Source: an uncultured Lachnoanaerobaculum sp. (GTDB lineage Bacteria > Bacillota > Clostridia > Lachnospirales > Lachnospiraceae). From it: a stretch of DNA of 64,000 nt. Below the pieces are notes generated by a model. It ran no database searches, was not told the origin of the DNA, and saw only the letters and a list, made by a program, of their open reading frames with translations. Where the stretch lies: the NCBI GenBank assembly GCA_946999385.1, contig CAMQCZ010000008.1, positions 4,949-68,948 on the forward strand. The letters are read 5' to 3'. Positions 26,283 through 34,580 of this stretch are shown piece by piece. A program made the position numbers and the translations under genes. The number at the start of each line of letters is the position of its first letter. The stretch's first letter is position 1.

Positions 26283-27905
26283 TTACATCATTCCCATGCC
26301 TGCACCCGGTGCTTGTGGCATTGGATTATTTTCTTTTATATTTGCAACTACACTCTCTGTAGTTAAAAGTGTTGCAGCTACACTTGTTGCATTTTGCAAA
26401 GCAAAACGTGTAACCTTAACAGGATCAAGTATACCTGATTTAACCATATCTACATATACTTCATTATAAGCATCAAAACCTACTCCAACTTCACTTTCTT
26501 TTACTTTATTTACTATTACACTGCCTTCAAGTCCTGCATTGCTTGCAATTCTATATAATGGAGCCTCTAAGGCCTTAAGTACAATTTTTGCACCTATTCT
26601 TTCATCACCATCCAAGGTATCAATTAAATCTACTAATTTTTTACTTGCATGTATATATGCAGAACCGCCACCGGCTACTATACCTTCTTCTACAGCAGCT
26701 CTTGTAGAGTTCAATGCATCCTCCATACGTAGCTTAGCTTCCTTCATTTCTGTTTCTGTAGCGGCACCAACTCTTATAACAGCAACACCACCTGATAATT
26801 TTGCAAGTCTTTCCTGTAATTTTTCTTTATCAAACTCAGAGCTTGTTTCAGTAATCTGTGCTTTTATTTGATTAACTCTGGCTACAATATCCTCTTTGTT
26901 TCCTAATCCATCAACAATAATAGTATTTTCTTTTTGAACCTTTACAGATTTTGCCTTACCTAAATGATCAAATGTAACATCCTTTAATTCAAGTCCAAGC
27001 TCCTCACTTATAACTGTAGCACCTGTAAGTATAGCTATATCCTTTAACATATCTTTTCTTCTATCTCCATAACCCGGAGCTTTTACAGCTACAACATTAA
27101 ATGTACCTCTTAGCTTATTAACAATAAGTGTAGTTAATGCCTCTCCCTCTACATCCTCTGCTATTATAAGCAACTTAGATGATGTTTTTACAATCTCTTC
27201 AAGTACAGGTAATATATCTTGTATATTTCCAATCTTTTTATCAGTAATAAGAATATAAGGATTATCAAGATCGGCTTCCATTTTTTCCATATCTGTACAC
27301 ATATAAGGAGATAGATAACCTCTATCAAATTGCATTCCTTCTACTAATTCCAATTCTGTTTGCATTGTCTTGGATTCTTCAATAGTAATAACTCCATCCT
27401 TACTAACCTTTTCCATAGCATCAGCAACTAAAGCACCCACCTCATCATCAGCAGCGGAAATAGCGGCAACTCTTGTAATTTGATCCTTTCCATTTATAGG
27501 CTCAGACATATCCTTAATAGCTTTTATAGCTATATCTGTTGCTTTCTTCATTCCTTTTCTAAGGATTATAGGATTTGCACCTGCTGTAATATTTTTCATA
27601 CCTTCATTTATCATAGCTTGTGCTAAAACTGTAGCTGTTGTTGTACCATCTCCTGCTACATCATTTGTCTTTGTAGCAACTTCTTTAACAAGCTGAGCAC
27701 CCATGTTTTCATAAGCATCTTCAAATTCTATTTCTTTTGCTATTGTTACTCCGTCATTTGTTATAAGTGGTGCTCCAAATGACTTATCCAAAACTACATT
27801 TCTACCCTTTGGTCCTAATGTTACTCCTACAGTATTTGCTAACTTATTAACACCATTTTCTAAAGCTACTCTAGCTTCTACTCCATATTTAATATCCTTT
27901 GCCAT
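26283..27905 (-). CDS. groL: Chaperonin GroEL
   Basis: This 540-residue GroEL has the usual start MAKDIKYGVEARVAL, the ATP-site motif DGTTTATVLAQAM, and a Gly-Met-rich tail ending GAGMGMM. I took the ATG at 27905, with AAGGGGTGA upstream, rather than a GTG nine bases earlier. It forms the double-ring folding chamber with GroES. It follows groS by 12 bases and shares the CIRCE-controlled promoter. Confidence 0.98.
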   Translation of the reverse strand: MAKDIKYGVEARVALENGVNKLANTVGVTLGPKGRNVVLDKSFGAPLITNDGVTIAKEIEFEDAYENMGAQLVKEVATKTNDVAGDGTTTATVLAQAMINEGMKNITAGANPIILRKGMKKATDIAIKAIKDMSEPINGKDQITRVAAISAADDEVGALVADAMEKVSKDGVITIEESKTMQTELELVEGMQFDRGYLSPYMCTDMEKMEADLDNPYILITDKKIGNIQDILPVLEEIVKTSSKLLIIAEDVEGEALTTLIVNKLRGTFNVVAVKAPGYGDRRKDMLKDIAILTGATVISEELGLELKDVTFDHLGKAKSVKVQKENTIIVDGLGNKEDIVARVNQIKAQITETSSEFDKEKLQERLAKLSGGVAVIRVGAATETEMKEAKLRMEDALNSTRAAVEEGIVAGGGSAYIHASKKLVDLIDTLDGDERIGAKIVLKALEAPLYRIASNAGLEGSVIVNKVKESEVGVGFDAYNEVYVDMVKSGILDPVKVTRFALQNATSVAATLLTTESVVANIKENNPMPQAPGAGMGMM

Positions 27906-27917
27906 ATAAATCACCCC

Positions 27918-28202
27918 TTATTCTATTATTGCAAGTATATCACTTTGCTTAACTACTACATATTTTTCATTTTCAAGCTCTACTTCTGTTCCTGAATATT
28001 TAGAATATATTATCTTATCTCCTACTTTTACCTGCATTTTTACTTCTTTTCCATCTACCAAACCACCGGGACCAACTGCTAAAACTTCAGCCTGTGATGG
28101 TTTTTCTTTTGTCTGTCCGGTTAAAACTATACCTGACTCAGTTTTATCTTCATTTTTTAATTGCTTTAAAACTACTTTATCAAATAAAGGTACTAACTTC
28201 AT
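27918..28202 (-). CDS. groS: Co-chaperonin GroES
   Basis: This 94-residue co-chaperonin starts MKLVPLFDKVVLKQLKNEDK and carries the mobile loop ESGIVLTGQTKEKPSQ and the VGDKIIYSKYSGTEVE core. It caps the GroEL ring. An AAAGGAG ribosome site precedes the ATG. It is the first gene of groSL, about 85 bases downstream of a sigma-A promoter overlapped by a CIRCE element. Confidence 0.98.
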   Translation of the reverse strand: MKLVPLFDKVVLKQLKNEDKTESGIVLTGQTKEKPSQAEVLAVGPGGLVDGKEVKMQVKVGDKIIYSKYSGTEVELENEKYVVVKQSDILAIIE

Positions 28203-28286
28203 AACTACATCTCCTTTAATATTATTTTTATCAAAAATATTTTTTATGGAAGCTTACATTAAATATATAAGCTCTTTATGTATTAG

Positions 28287-28315
28287 ATAATATCACCATT
28301 TGTTAGCACTGTCAA
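28287..28315 (-). promoter_or_regulatory. Sigma-A promoter of groSL
   Basis: On the minus strand a perfect TTGACA (28310-28315) and TATTAT (28287-28292) are 17 bases apart. The -35 box falls inside the CIRCE spacer, so HrcA binding would exclude RNA polymerase. Confidence 0.88.
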
Positions 28316-28329
28316 TAGTAGAGTGCTAA
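28303..28329. promoter_or_regulatory. CIRCE element (HrcA operator)
   Basis: On the plus strand TTAGCACTG (28303-28311), nine bases, then GAGTGCTAA (28321-28329). This is the CIRCE consensus with one mismatch in one arm. HrcA repressor bound here keeps groSL low until heat or folding stress. The hrcA gene is not in the window. Confidence 0.93.
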
Positions 28330-28363
28330 CAAATTTATTTTTTTTATAAATAGCTGTTGTTTA

Positions 28364-28415
28364 TAAAAAAATATGTACCCTCATTACCGGCTTGTCCGAT
28401 AAGGAGAGTACATAT
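28364..28415 (-). terminator. Terminator of the pheB-hom-DUF2752 operon
   Basis: A long imperfect stem (outer arms ATATGTAC at 28371-28378 and GTACATAT at 28408-28415, with three inner mismatches) is followed on the minus strand by a seven-T run (28371-28365). It lies between the DUF2752 stop at 28507 and the groSL promoter. The rest of this gap (28416-28506) is AT-rich and featureless. Confidence 0.82.
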
Positions 28416-28506
28416 CAATCTAAAATAGCTAATTTTTTATATCATATTAAAATATATTTTATCATATCACAAATAAGTATAAATTCCTCCAAATATATTT
28501 TCATTT

Positions 28507-28851
28507 TCAATAAGGCATTAAATCTATACCTTTATATATTAAATAATAATTTTTTATTATAAAATTTAAAAATATAATAATAAATCCTAATATTAAAGCA
28601 CATATAATAAAGCTTGAGCCTAAAAGCTTTTTCTTTAATAAAAAATTTTTGATATTTATAATAATATATAGCAATATTACAGAAAAAATATATACAACTA
28701 TAGGATTAAACCTAATACTTTCTACTATATCTCCCTTCATAAAAGCCAAGCTCGATCTTAATCCTCCACAAGATGGACAATATAAACCCGTATATTTTTT
28801 AAATGAGCAGGTATAATTAGAAAATAATTTTTCAAGATAGAAAATTAACAT
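28507..28851 (-). CDS. DUF2752 family small membrane protein
   Basis: This 114-residue protein has the DUF2752 hallmark near its N-terminus, a Cys-containing loop YTGLYCPSCGGLRSSLAFMKGD. Three hydrophobic helices follow. Function is unknown for the family. The CPSCGG pair suggests metal binding or thiol chemistry at the membrane face, but that is inference. Its start overlaps the hom stop by one base, so it is translated with homoserine dehydrogenase. Nothing in it suggests an amino-acid enzyme. Confidence 0.78.
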   Translation of the reverse strand: MLIFYLEKLFSNYTCSFKKYTGLYCPSCGGLRSSLAFMKGDIVESIRFNPIVVYIFSVILLYIIINIKNFLLKKKLLGSSFIICALILGFIIIFLNFIIKNYYLIYKGIDLMPY

Positions 28852-30065
28852 TATTTTTTTACTCTTATAAATTTTATCAATGAAGGTAATGATTTTATTT
28901 TATCTAAAAAATCTTTTTCTTTAATGTAGGATGTAATTATTGCAGCCTCAGGTTTATTATTTAATATATAAATTTCATCAGTATTAAACAACTTCTTGTA
29001 GGCTTTTATATTTTCATTATTATCAATCTTAAATCTTACAAAATATTTATGCTCAGTTTCTTTAAAGTCAACTACATTTAACTTTTCATCTGTCCAAGCC
29101 AATTTTTGATTTTTAAAATTATTTTTAGCTATAGATATGAGATCTGCTATAATAGCACTTGCGGTGGGTAATTTTCCCGCACCACTACCATATAGCATAC
29201 ATGGTCCTAACATATTTCCTTTTAATACTATAGCATTAAAAACATCAGATACAGAATAAAGACTATCTTTTTTATCAACAAGCATAGGACATACATATGT
29301 AATCAAGGCATTGTCTAAAAATTTTGCTACACCTATTAATTTTAAACCATATTTTAATTTTTGGGCATATTCAAAATCCATCTTATCAATATTACTGATA
29401 CCTTCTGTATATATTTGTTCAAAATCAAGCTCTTTTTTACTTGCTAAGGATGCTAAAATTGCTATTTTTCTACAAGTATCAAAGCCTTCTATATCAGCTT
29501 CAGGATTTCTTTCAGCATAGCCTAAATCTTGTGCCATCTTCAAAGCTTCTATAAAATCATCGCCATCCTCTTGCATCCTTGTTAAAATGAAGTTGGTTGT
29601 ACCATTTAAAATACCCTCTATTTCATTAATATATTCACCTGCTAATGCCTCTGTCATAGTTCTTATAATAGGTATACCGCCACCTACAGACGCTTCAAAT
29701 AGAAATTGAACTCCATTATCCTTAGCAAGCCTTAAAAGCTCAGTTCCATGCTTTGCAACTAAAGCTTTATTAGAAGTTATAATATGCTTTTTAGATAATA
29801 TCATTGCTTTTACAAACTCATATGTAGGCTTTGTTCCACCCATACATTCAACAACTATATTTATATTTTTATCATTAACAATATCCAGATAATCTCTTAC
29901 TACCAGTCTTTTTATTGTTTCTTCTTCAAAGTCCTTTAAATCAAGTATCTTAGATACTTGAATATCATCATTTATTTCTTCTTTAATTCTATAATTATTA
30001 TTTATTATATATTCATAAACACCTGAACCTATAGTACCAAAGCCCATTATTGCCACATTAATCAT
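28851..30065 (-). CDS. hom: Homoserine dehydrogenase
   Basis: This 404-residue enzyme reduces aspartate semialdehyde to homoserine with NAD(P)H, the branch point to threonine and methionine. It has the Rossmann motif GFGTIGSG at residues 8-15, the catalytic region HIITSNKALVAKHG, and EASVGGGIPIIRTMTEALAGE with ILNGTTNFILTRM. The last ~70 residues look like an ACT domain, which usually gives threonine feedback. It lies five bases after pheB and overlaps the DUF2752 gene. Confidence 0.96.
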   Translation of the reverse strand: MINVAIMGFGTIGSGVYEYIINNNYRIKEEINDDIQVSKILDLKDFEEETIKRLVVRDYLDIVNDKNINIVVECMGGTKPTYEFVKAMILSKKHIITSNKALVAKHGTELLRLAKDNGVQFLFEASVGGGIPIIRTMTEALAGEYINEIEGILNGTTNFILTRMQEDGDDFIEALKMAQDLGYAERNPEADIEGFDTCRKIAILASLASKKELDFEQIYTEGISNIDKMDFEYAQKLKYGLKLIGVAKFLDNALITYVCPMLVDKKDSLYSVSDVFNAIVLKGNMLGPCMLYGSGAGKLPTASAIIADLISIAKNNFKNQKLAWTDEKLNVVDFKETEHKYFVRFKIDNNENIKAYKKLFNTDEIYILNNKPEAAIITSYIKEKDFLDKIKSLPSLIKFIRVKK

Positions 30066-30070
30066 CTTAT

Positions 30071-30514
30071 CTACTCCCTAGCTAATGTTTTTACCTCTAT
30101 TATGCCTTCTTTATTTTCCAACTCTTCCATAAGTTTAGAAATATCAAATGAATTTTTTGAAAATTCTATAGATAAAGATACACTGGCTCTACCATTTAAT
30201 GGTATGGATTGATGTATAGTAAGTATATTTGCCTCATAGCCTGCTACTATAGCAAGTATTTCTGATAAAAATCCGCTCCTATCCAATATCTGCATAACCA
30301 ATGTTATCGTTTTTCCCTTTGATGTATCATTAAATAAAAATATATCATCTTTATATTTATAGAAAGAGCTACGACTAATACCAACTCTTGATACTGCTTC
30401 ACTTATACTCATTTTTTTGTCAAAATTTAAAATATTTTTAGCTTCCATAACTTTTATTAAAATTTCAGGTACAGCTTTTTTTCTGACAACATAATATTTG
30501 CTTTCTCTATCCAT
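30071..30514 (-). CDS. pheB: PheB-type ACT domain protein
   Basis: This 147-residue protein has an N-terminal winged-helix-like segment (SISEAVSRVGISRSSFYKYK) and a C-terminal ACT domain (TLVMQILDRSGFLSEILAIV). The length equals that of the PheB family once the ATG at 30514 is used; that start has GAGG upstream, whereas an earlier in-frame start at 30580 does not. ACT domains bind amino acids. PheB is commonly found next to hom in Firmicutes, and its job (sensor, regulator or residual chorismate mutase-like role) is not settled. Confidence 0.88.
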   Translation of the reverse strand: MDRESKYYVVRKKAVPEILIKVMEAKNILNFDKKMSISEAVSRVGISRSSFYKYKDDIFLFNDTSKGKTITLVMQILDRSGFLSEILAIVAGYEANILTIHQSIPLNGRASVSLSIEFSKNSFDISKLMEELENKEGIIEVKTLARE

Positions 30515-30551
30515 TGTACACCTCAAAAATACATTTGTTTTTGATTTAAGG

Positions 30552-30580
30552 ATGATATCATTTATATATATTTTTTTCAA
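30552..30580 (-). promoter_or_regulatory. Candidate promoter of pheB-hom
   Basis: On the minus strand TTGAAA (30575-30580) and TATCAT (30552-30557) are 17 bases apart, 38 bases before the pheB ATG. The -10 region is part of a ten-base palindrome ATGATATCAT. A 53-bp palindrome lies about 20 bases upstream. Confidence 0.55.
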
Positions 30581-30600
30581 GTATTTTAATATAGCAAAAT

Positions 30601-30653
30601 TTTATATTTTATATATATAATATTTAGTAAATATTATATATATAAAATATAAA
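30601..30653. repeat. 53-bp perfect AT palindrome upstream of pheB-hom
   Basis: Arms 30601-30626 and 30628-30653 are perfectly complementary over 26 bp around a single G at 30627, and every other base is A or T. It sits between the ridA terminator hairpin (30656-30687) and the pheB promoter. As RNA it would be a very tight hairpin; as DNA it could extrude a cruciform or bind a dimeric protein. Confidence 0.9.
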
Positions 30654-30655
30654 TA

Positions 30656-30687
30656 AGACATTTGTACACAAAAGTGAACAAATGTCT
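30656..30687 (-). terminator. Terminator after ridA
   Basis: Arms AGACATTTGT (30656-30665) and ACAAATGTCT (30678-30687) form a perfect 10-bp stem with a 12-base loop, 35 bases after the ridA stop. On the minus strand T-rich sequence follows and runs into the 53-bp palindrome. Confidence 0.7.
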
Positions 30688-30721
30688 ATTTTTAATATAT
30701 TATCCAAAATATCTTTTATTC

Positions 30722-31099
30722 TTATATATGTGCTATACACTCAATTTCAACCTGTGCTTTTTTTGGTAGCTCTTTTACTGCTACACAGCTTCTTGCCGGA
30801 TATTTATCACCAAAAAAATCAGCATAAATTTCATTTACCAAACTAAAATCATCCATATTTGTCATATAAATTACACATTTTAATACCTTTGATTTATCAC
30901 TTTTTGCTTCTAAAAGAATCTGCTCCATATTTTTCAAGGAATTTAAAGCCTGAGCTCTTACATCAGCAGCTAACTCACCTGTATTCATATCAATACCAAG
31001 CTGACCTGAAACATATAAAGTATTTTCAAATATTGTCCCTTGAACATAAGGTCCTATTGCCTTTGGTGCTTTATCAGTAGAAATAATTTTTTTATCCAT
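30722..31099 (-). CDS. ridA: RidA family enamine/imine deaminase
   Basis: This 125-residue member of the RidA/YjgF/UK114 family has the signature ending PARSCVAVKELPKKAQVEIECIA, which includes the substrate-binding arginine. RidA clears reactive 2-aminoacrylate-type intermediates made by PLP enzymes such as serine/threonine dehydratases. The ATG at 31099 follows GGAGG; an in-frame start 12 bases earlier overlaps that site. It is the last gene after rsfS, ending at a terminator. Confidence 0.94.
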   Translation of the reverse strand: MDKKIISTDKAPKAIGPYVQGTIFENTLYVSGQLGIDMNTGELAADVRAQALNSLKNMEQILLEAKSDKSKVLKCVIYMTNMDDFSLVNEIYADFFGDKYPARSCVAVKELPKKAQVEIECIAHI

Positions 31100-31126
31100 A
31101 TTATCCTCCAAATTTTTTTATATATA

Positions 31127-31471
31127 TTATATTACATTTTCAATTAATTTTCCATCAATCCATATTCTTTCCAAATCATAAAATAATCTATTTTCCTTAT
31201 CAAATAAATGAATAACCAAATCACCATAATCCATCAATATCCAAGTAGCATTTCTATTTCCTTCCACCTGTTTTATATTTACACCTGACATTGATAATTT
31301 TCCTAAAATTTCATCACTTATCGCTCTTAATTGATTTACATTGTTAGCACTGGCAATTAAAAAATAATCTGCAATAGTGCTAATTTCACTAATATCAATA
31401 AGCTTTATATTTTCTCCTTTTTTTTCATCTATAATTTTATATGCTAAAGTCGCCAATTCTCTACTTGTCAT
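31127..31471 (-). CDS. rsfS: Ribosomal silencing factor RsfS
   Basis: This 114-residue protein has the RsfS/Iojap core (STIADYFLIASANNVNQLRAI, then WILMDYGDLVIHLFDKENRLFYDLERIW). It binds ribosomal protein L14 on the 50S subunit and blocks joining with 30S in starvation. It overlaps yqeK by 11 bases, so translation is probably coupled. This nadD-yqeK-rsfS order is common in Firmicutes. Confidence 0.96.
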   Translation of the reverse strand: MTSRELATLAYKIIDEKKGENIKLIDISEISTIADYFLIASANNVNQLRAISDEILGKLSMSGVNIKQVEGNRNATWILMDYGDLVIHLFDKENRLFYDLERIWIDGKLIENVI

Positions 31472-32045
31472 ATATTCCCTCTTTCTCTAAGTAATCTAAA
31501 CATTCTAAAGTTTGTTCATTAATATATACATTCTTTTCATTCAAATATTTTATAGTATCCTGCAAAATTAAATATATAGTATAAGTTAAATCTTTGAATG
31601 CCATTTTTCTTATTTTATCTAAATTATTCGCCTTATCTCTAAGAGGTTCTATATAATCGGCAATAAAAACTATTTTTTCCAATTTTGACATACCGGCTCT
31701 ACCTGTAGTATGGTATCTTATTGCACTTAAAATATCGGCATCCTCTATAAAATATTTTTTTGTAGCTAAAATAGGACCATAAATTGCATGCCAAATCTGC
31801 TTTGATTTTAAATCATTTTCATCTAAAGATATACCCTCCATTTTCAAGGCTTCCAGAATAGATTCATTTGAAATATTCTTGGCACAATCATGTAATAATC
31901 CTGCTAATTTTGCCTTATATATATCCTCTCCATGTGCCATAGCCAAGGCTGCACTTGTATAACTAACACCTAAGCTATGCTCATATCTATCTTTTTTTAA
32001 GTTATCCTTCAAGCTGTTTCTTATCTCTATATATCTTTCTTCCAT
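31461..32045 (-). CDS. yqeK: YqeK, HD-domain Ap4A hydrolase (symmetrical)
   Basis: This 194-residue HD-superfamily phosphohydrolase shows the motifs RYEHSLGVSYTSAALA, the metal-binding AGLLHDCAKN, IWHAIYGPILA and IRYHTTGRAGMSKLEKIVFIADYIEP. YqeK cleaves diadenosine tetraphosphate to two ADP and is usually beside nadD. It starts four bases after nadD and overlaps rsfS. Confidence 0.94.
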   Translation of the reverse strand: MEERYIEIRNSLKDNLKKDRYEHSLGVSYTSAALAMAHGEDIYKAKLAGLLHDCAKNISNESILEALKMEGISLDENDLKSKQIWHAIYGPILATKKYFIEDADILSAIRYHTTGRAGMSKLEKIVFIADYIEPLRDKANNLDKIRKMAFKDLTYTIYLILQDTIKYLNEKNVYINEQTLECLDYLEKEGIYDK

Positions 32046-32049
32046 AAAA

Positions 32050-32652
32050 TTACCTATATAAATTATTGTGTCTTATATATTCAAGAACATTTTCATTTAA
32101 TAAATTACTACAGTCCTTGTTTGCTCTTATACTATTTCTTATCTGCTCAGATGATATATTCGTTTTTTTAAAATTTAATATATTGATATTAGCATTGTAC
32201 TTCTCAATATACTCTTGTCTAAGTTTAAATATATTTTTTTCTTTATCTATATATTCTCTATCTATAATTAGCAAATTTACAAGAGAAAATATTTTTTTAT
32301 ATTCAAACCATGTATTCAACTCTAAAAATGAATCTGCACCCATCACAAAGTAAAGATCATCCACTTTATATCTTTGCTTTAATATAGCAAGACTTACACT
32401 TGTATATGAATTTTCTTTTCTTTCTCTTTCTATTTCACATATACTAAAAAATGGATATTTTGAAATTGCTAAATTAAGCATATTTTTTCTATCATTATAC
32501 GAACTGATTTTATGATCCTTCTTATGTGGAGGCTTAAAATTTAACATAAAATAAAGCTTATCTAAATTAGCCTGCTTATATGCAGCAAGTGCCAGGTTAA
32601 TATGAGCTTTATGTACAGGATCAAATGTCCCGCCATATATACCTATTTTCAT
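32050..32652 (-). CDS. nadD: Nicotinate-nucleotide adenylyltransferase
   Basis: This 200-residue enzyme makes deamido-NAD from nicotinate mononucleotide and ATP. It has the nucleotidyltransferase motif GIYGGTFDPVHKAHINLA, with the T/HxGH-like FDPVHKAH, and the C-terminal ISSEQIRNSIR. Its ATG overlaps the yhbY stop by four bases (ATGA). The cluster position between yhbY and yqeK is conserved. Confidence 0.96.
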   Translation of the reverse strand: MKIGIYGGTFDPVHKAHINLALAAYKQANLDKLYFMLNFKPPHKKDHKISSYNDRKNMLNLAISKYPFFSICEIERERKENSYTSVSLAILKQRYKVDDLYFVMGADSFLELNTWFEYKKIFSLVNLLIIDREYIDKEKNIFKLRQEYIEKYNANINILNFKKTNISSEQIRNSIRANKDCSNLLNENVLEYIRHNNLYR

Positions 32653-32948
32653 ACCTTATTTAAATCAATTTTTCTTTTTTCTTTATTATCTGCTTGTTTA
32701 TATATAACTATTTTTTTTCCTATAATTTGTACAATCTCAGATCTGGTTTCATTTGCTATTGTAAATGCTATTTCCTTAGGGTCATCTAAGCAATTTTTTA
32801 AAACACCAATTTTTATAATTTCTCTTGCCTCTAAGGCTTCTTTTATAGCTTCGATAATTTCTTCAGTTAATGAGGACTTGCCTATATTAAATATAGTTTC
32901 TATATTCATAGCAAGACCTTTTAAATATGCTCTTTGTTTACTTGTCAT
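32649..32948 (-). CDS. yhbY: YhbY family ribosome-associated RNA-binding protein
   Basis: This 99-residue single CRM-domain protein starts MTSKQRAYLKGLAMNIETIF and carries the GKSSLTEEII and FTIANETRSEIVQIIGKKIVIYK segments typical of YhbY, which associates with the pre-50S particle. It lies between obg and nadD, nine bases after obg and overlapping nadD, which fits a ribosome-assembly operon. Confidence 0.94.
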   Translation of the reverse strand: MTSKQRAYLKGLAMNIETIFNIGKSSLTEEIIEAIKEALEAREIIKIGVLKNCLDDPKEIAFTIANETRSEIVQIIGKKIVIYKQADNKEKRKIDLNKV

Positions 32949-32957
32949 ATACTTCCT

Positions 32958-34229
32958 CTATTTATAATAATCAAATTCATGTCCATACATTCGTACCGTA
33001 TTTCCATCTTCAATACCTAATTTTTCTAATTCATCTAATATACCTGAATCCTTCAAAAAGCGTTGAAAGAAATTAAATCCTTTTTCAGAATCTAAATTTG
33101 TATATCCAAGAAGCTTTTCTATTCTAGGACCTTCTACAATAAATATATCACCATCCTGAGTAATACTATAAGGTAAATCCTTACTTGTATTGTAATCTAT
33201 TTCAAATTCTTTTTCAAATATTATTGCTTCTTTTTTAATATTTTTCAATATATCACTTATACCATATAAAAGCTCTTTTATACCTTGACCACTGACACCC
33301 GATATTTTAAAAACCTTCAAATTAAATTCGTTTTCCAGCTCTTTAATCTTAGTATCAACACAGGAGCTTATAAGATCGCTTTTATTAGCGGCTATAATTG
33401 CAGGCTTTTTTAATAGATTTTCATTATATGAGCCTAATTCATTCATAATCTTTTTAATATCATCTACAGGATCTCTTCCTTCTATACCTGCTAAATCTAC
33501 TACATGAACAAGAATTTTACATCTTTCTATATGTCTTAAAAAATCATGACCAAGACCTATACCTTCACTTGCCCCCTCAATAAGTCCAGGTATATCAGCC
33601 ATTACAAAAGAATTGTCTGAATCCAGATCTACAAGACCTAAATGTGGATTTAAAGTAGTAAAATGATAATTGGCTATCTTAGGTTTTGCATTGCTAACTC
33701 TTGAAAGTAAAGTTGATTTACCTACATTAGGATAACCTACTAATCCAACATCGGCAATAACCTTTAATTCAAGTGTAACAAACATTTCCAAACCGCTTTG
33801 CCCAGGCTTTGCAAATCTTGGAACCTGCATAGTTGGCGTTGCAAAATTCATATTTCCAAGACCGCCTTTTCCACCTCTTAAAATAAGCTCTCTTTTTCTA
33901 TCACCTGACATATCAGCTATTATTTTGCCTGATTCAAAATCCTTTATAAGTGTACCTTCAGGCACTTTAATTATTAAATCCTTAGCATCCTTACCATGAC
34001 ATCTTCGCTTTGAACCGGACTCTCCGTCCGCAGCTATATATTTCTTATTATATCTGAAATCCGATAAAGTATTTAAGCCTTTATCTACTTCAAAAATAAT
34101 ACTTCCACCACGTCCTCCATCACCACCATCCGGACCTCCGGCAGCTACAAATAATTCTCGGCGAAAACTAACATGTCCATCTCCACCTTTTCCGGATTTT
34201 ATAAAAATTTTTGCACAATCTGCAAACAT
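32958..34229 (-). CDS. obg: GTPase Obg
   Basis: This 423-residue GTPase has the three Obg domains. The glycine-rich N-terminal OBG fold has GPDGGDGGRGGSIIF. The G domain has GYPNVGKST, DIPGLIEGA and NKSD. A C-terminal OCT domain ends DGNTVRMYGHEFDYYK. Obg helps 50S assembly and links to the stringent response. A terminator-like hairpin separates it from rpmA, with its AAAAGGAG ribosome site right behind, so its level may be set by readthrough. Confidence 0.97.
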   Translation of the reverse strand: MFADCAKIFIKSGKGGDGHVSFRRELFVAAGGPDGGDGGRGGSIIFEVDKGLNTLSDFRYNKKYIAADGESGSKRRCHGKDAKDLIIKVPEGTLIKDFESGKIIADMSGDRKRELILRGGKGGLGNMNFATPTMQVPRFAKPGQSGLEMFVTLELKVIADVGLVGYPNVGKSTLLSRVSNAKPKIANYHFTTLNPHLGLVDLDSDNSFVMADIPGLIEGASEGIGLGHDFLRHIERCKILVHVVDLAGIEGRDPVDDIKKIMNELGSYNENLLKKPAIIAANKSDLISSCVDTKIKELENEFNLKVFKISGVSGQGIKELLYGISDILKNIKKEAIIFEKEFEIDYNTSKDLPYSITQDGDIFIVEGPRIEKLLGYTNLDSEKGFNFFQRFLKDSGILDELEKLGIEDGNTVRMYGHEFDYYK

Positions 34230-34246
34230 AAAAACTCCTTTTCAAG

Positions 34247-34280
34247 TTAAAAAAGCTTCATACAAAATCTTGTATGAAGC
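34247..34280 (-). terminator. Intra-operon terminator between rpmA and obg
   Basis: Arms GCTTCATACAA (34255-34265) and its complement (34270-34280) form an 11-bp stem with a four-base loop. The minus-strand T run follows (34254 downward). It lies nine bases after the rpmA stop and directly before the obg ribosome site. Placement suggests partial termination, giving more ribosomal protein than GTPase transcript. Confidence 0.88.
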
Positions 34281-34288
34281 CTTAATTA

Positions 34289-34579
34289 TTACTCATTTAT
34301 TACTTTTGGATATACAGAAACTTGCTTTCTATCTCTACCCTTTCTTTCAAAACGTACAACTCCATCAACCTTAGCAAATAATGTATCATCACCACCACGA
34401 CCAACATTATTACCAGGATGTATCTTAGTTCCACGTTGTCTATAAAGAATATTTCCAGCTAAAACGAATTGACCATCTGCTCTTTTTGCTCCAAGTCTTT
34501 TTGATTCTGAATCCCTACCATTCTTAGTAGAACCAACTCCCTTTTTATGAGCAAATAATTGAAGGTTCATCTTTAACAT
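34289..34579 (-). CDS. rpmA: Ribosomal protein L27 with Prp-cleaved leader
   Basis: This 96-residue L27 has an N-terminal extension MLKMNLQLFAHKKG. Its NLQLF-A segment is the known cleavage site of the protease Prp in Firmicutes, leaving a mature protein that begins AHKKG. The ATG at 34579 is supported by AGGAGGTG seven bases upstream. The prp gene lies immediately upstream, one base away. L27 reaches the peptidyl-transferase centre, so removal of the leader is essential. Confidence 0.97.
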   Translation of the reverse strand: MLKMNLQLFAHKKGVGSTKNGRDSESKRLGAKRADGQFVLAGNILYRQRGTKIHPGNNVGRGGDDTLFAKVDGVVRFERKGRDRKQVSVYPKVINE

Positions 34580-34580
34580 A

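Noticed and set aside
30601..30653. The AT palindrome as a mobile-element end or attachment site
   Set aside because: There is no flanking duplication, no recombinase gene and no second copy in the window; a regulatory or structural role is simpler.
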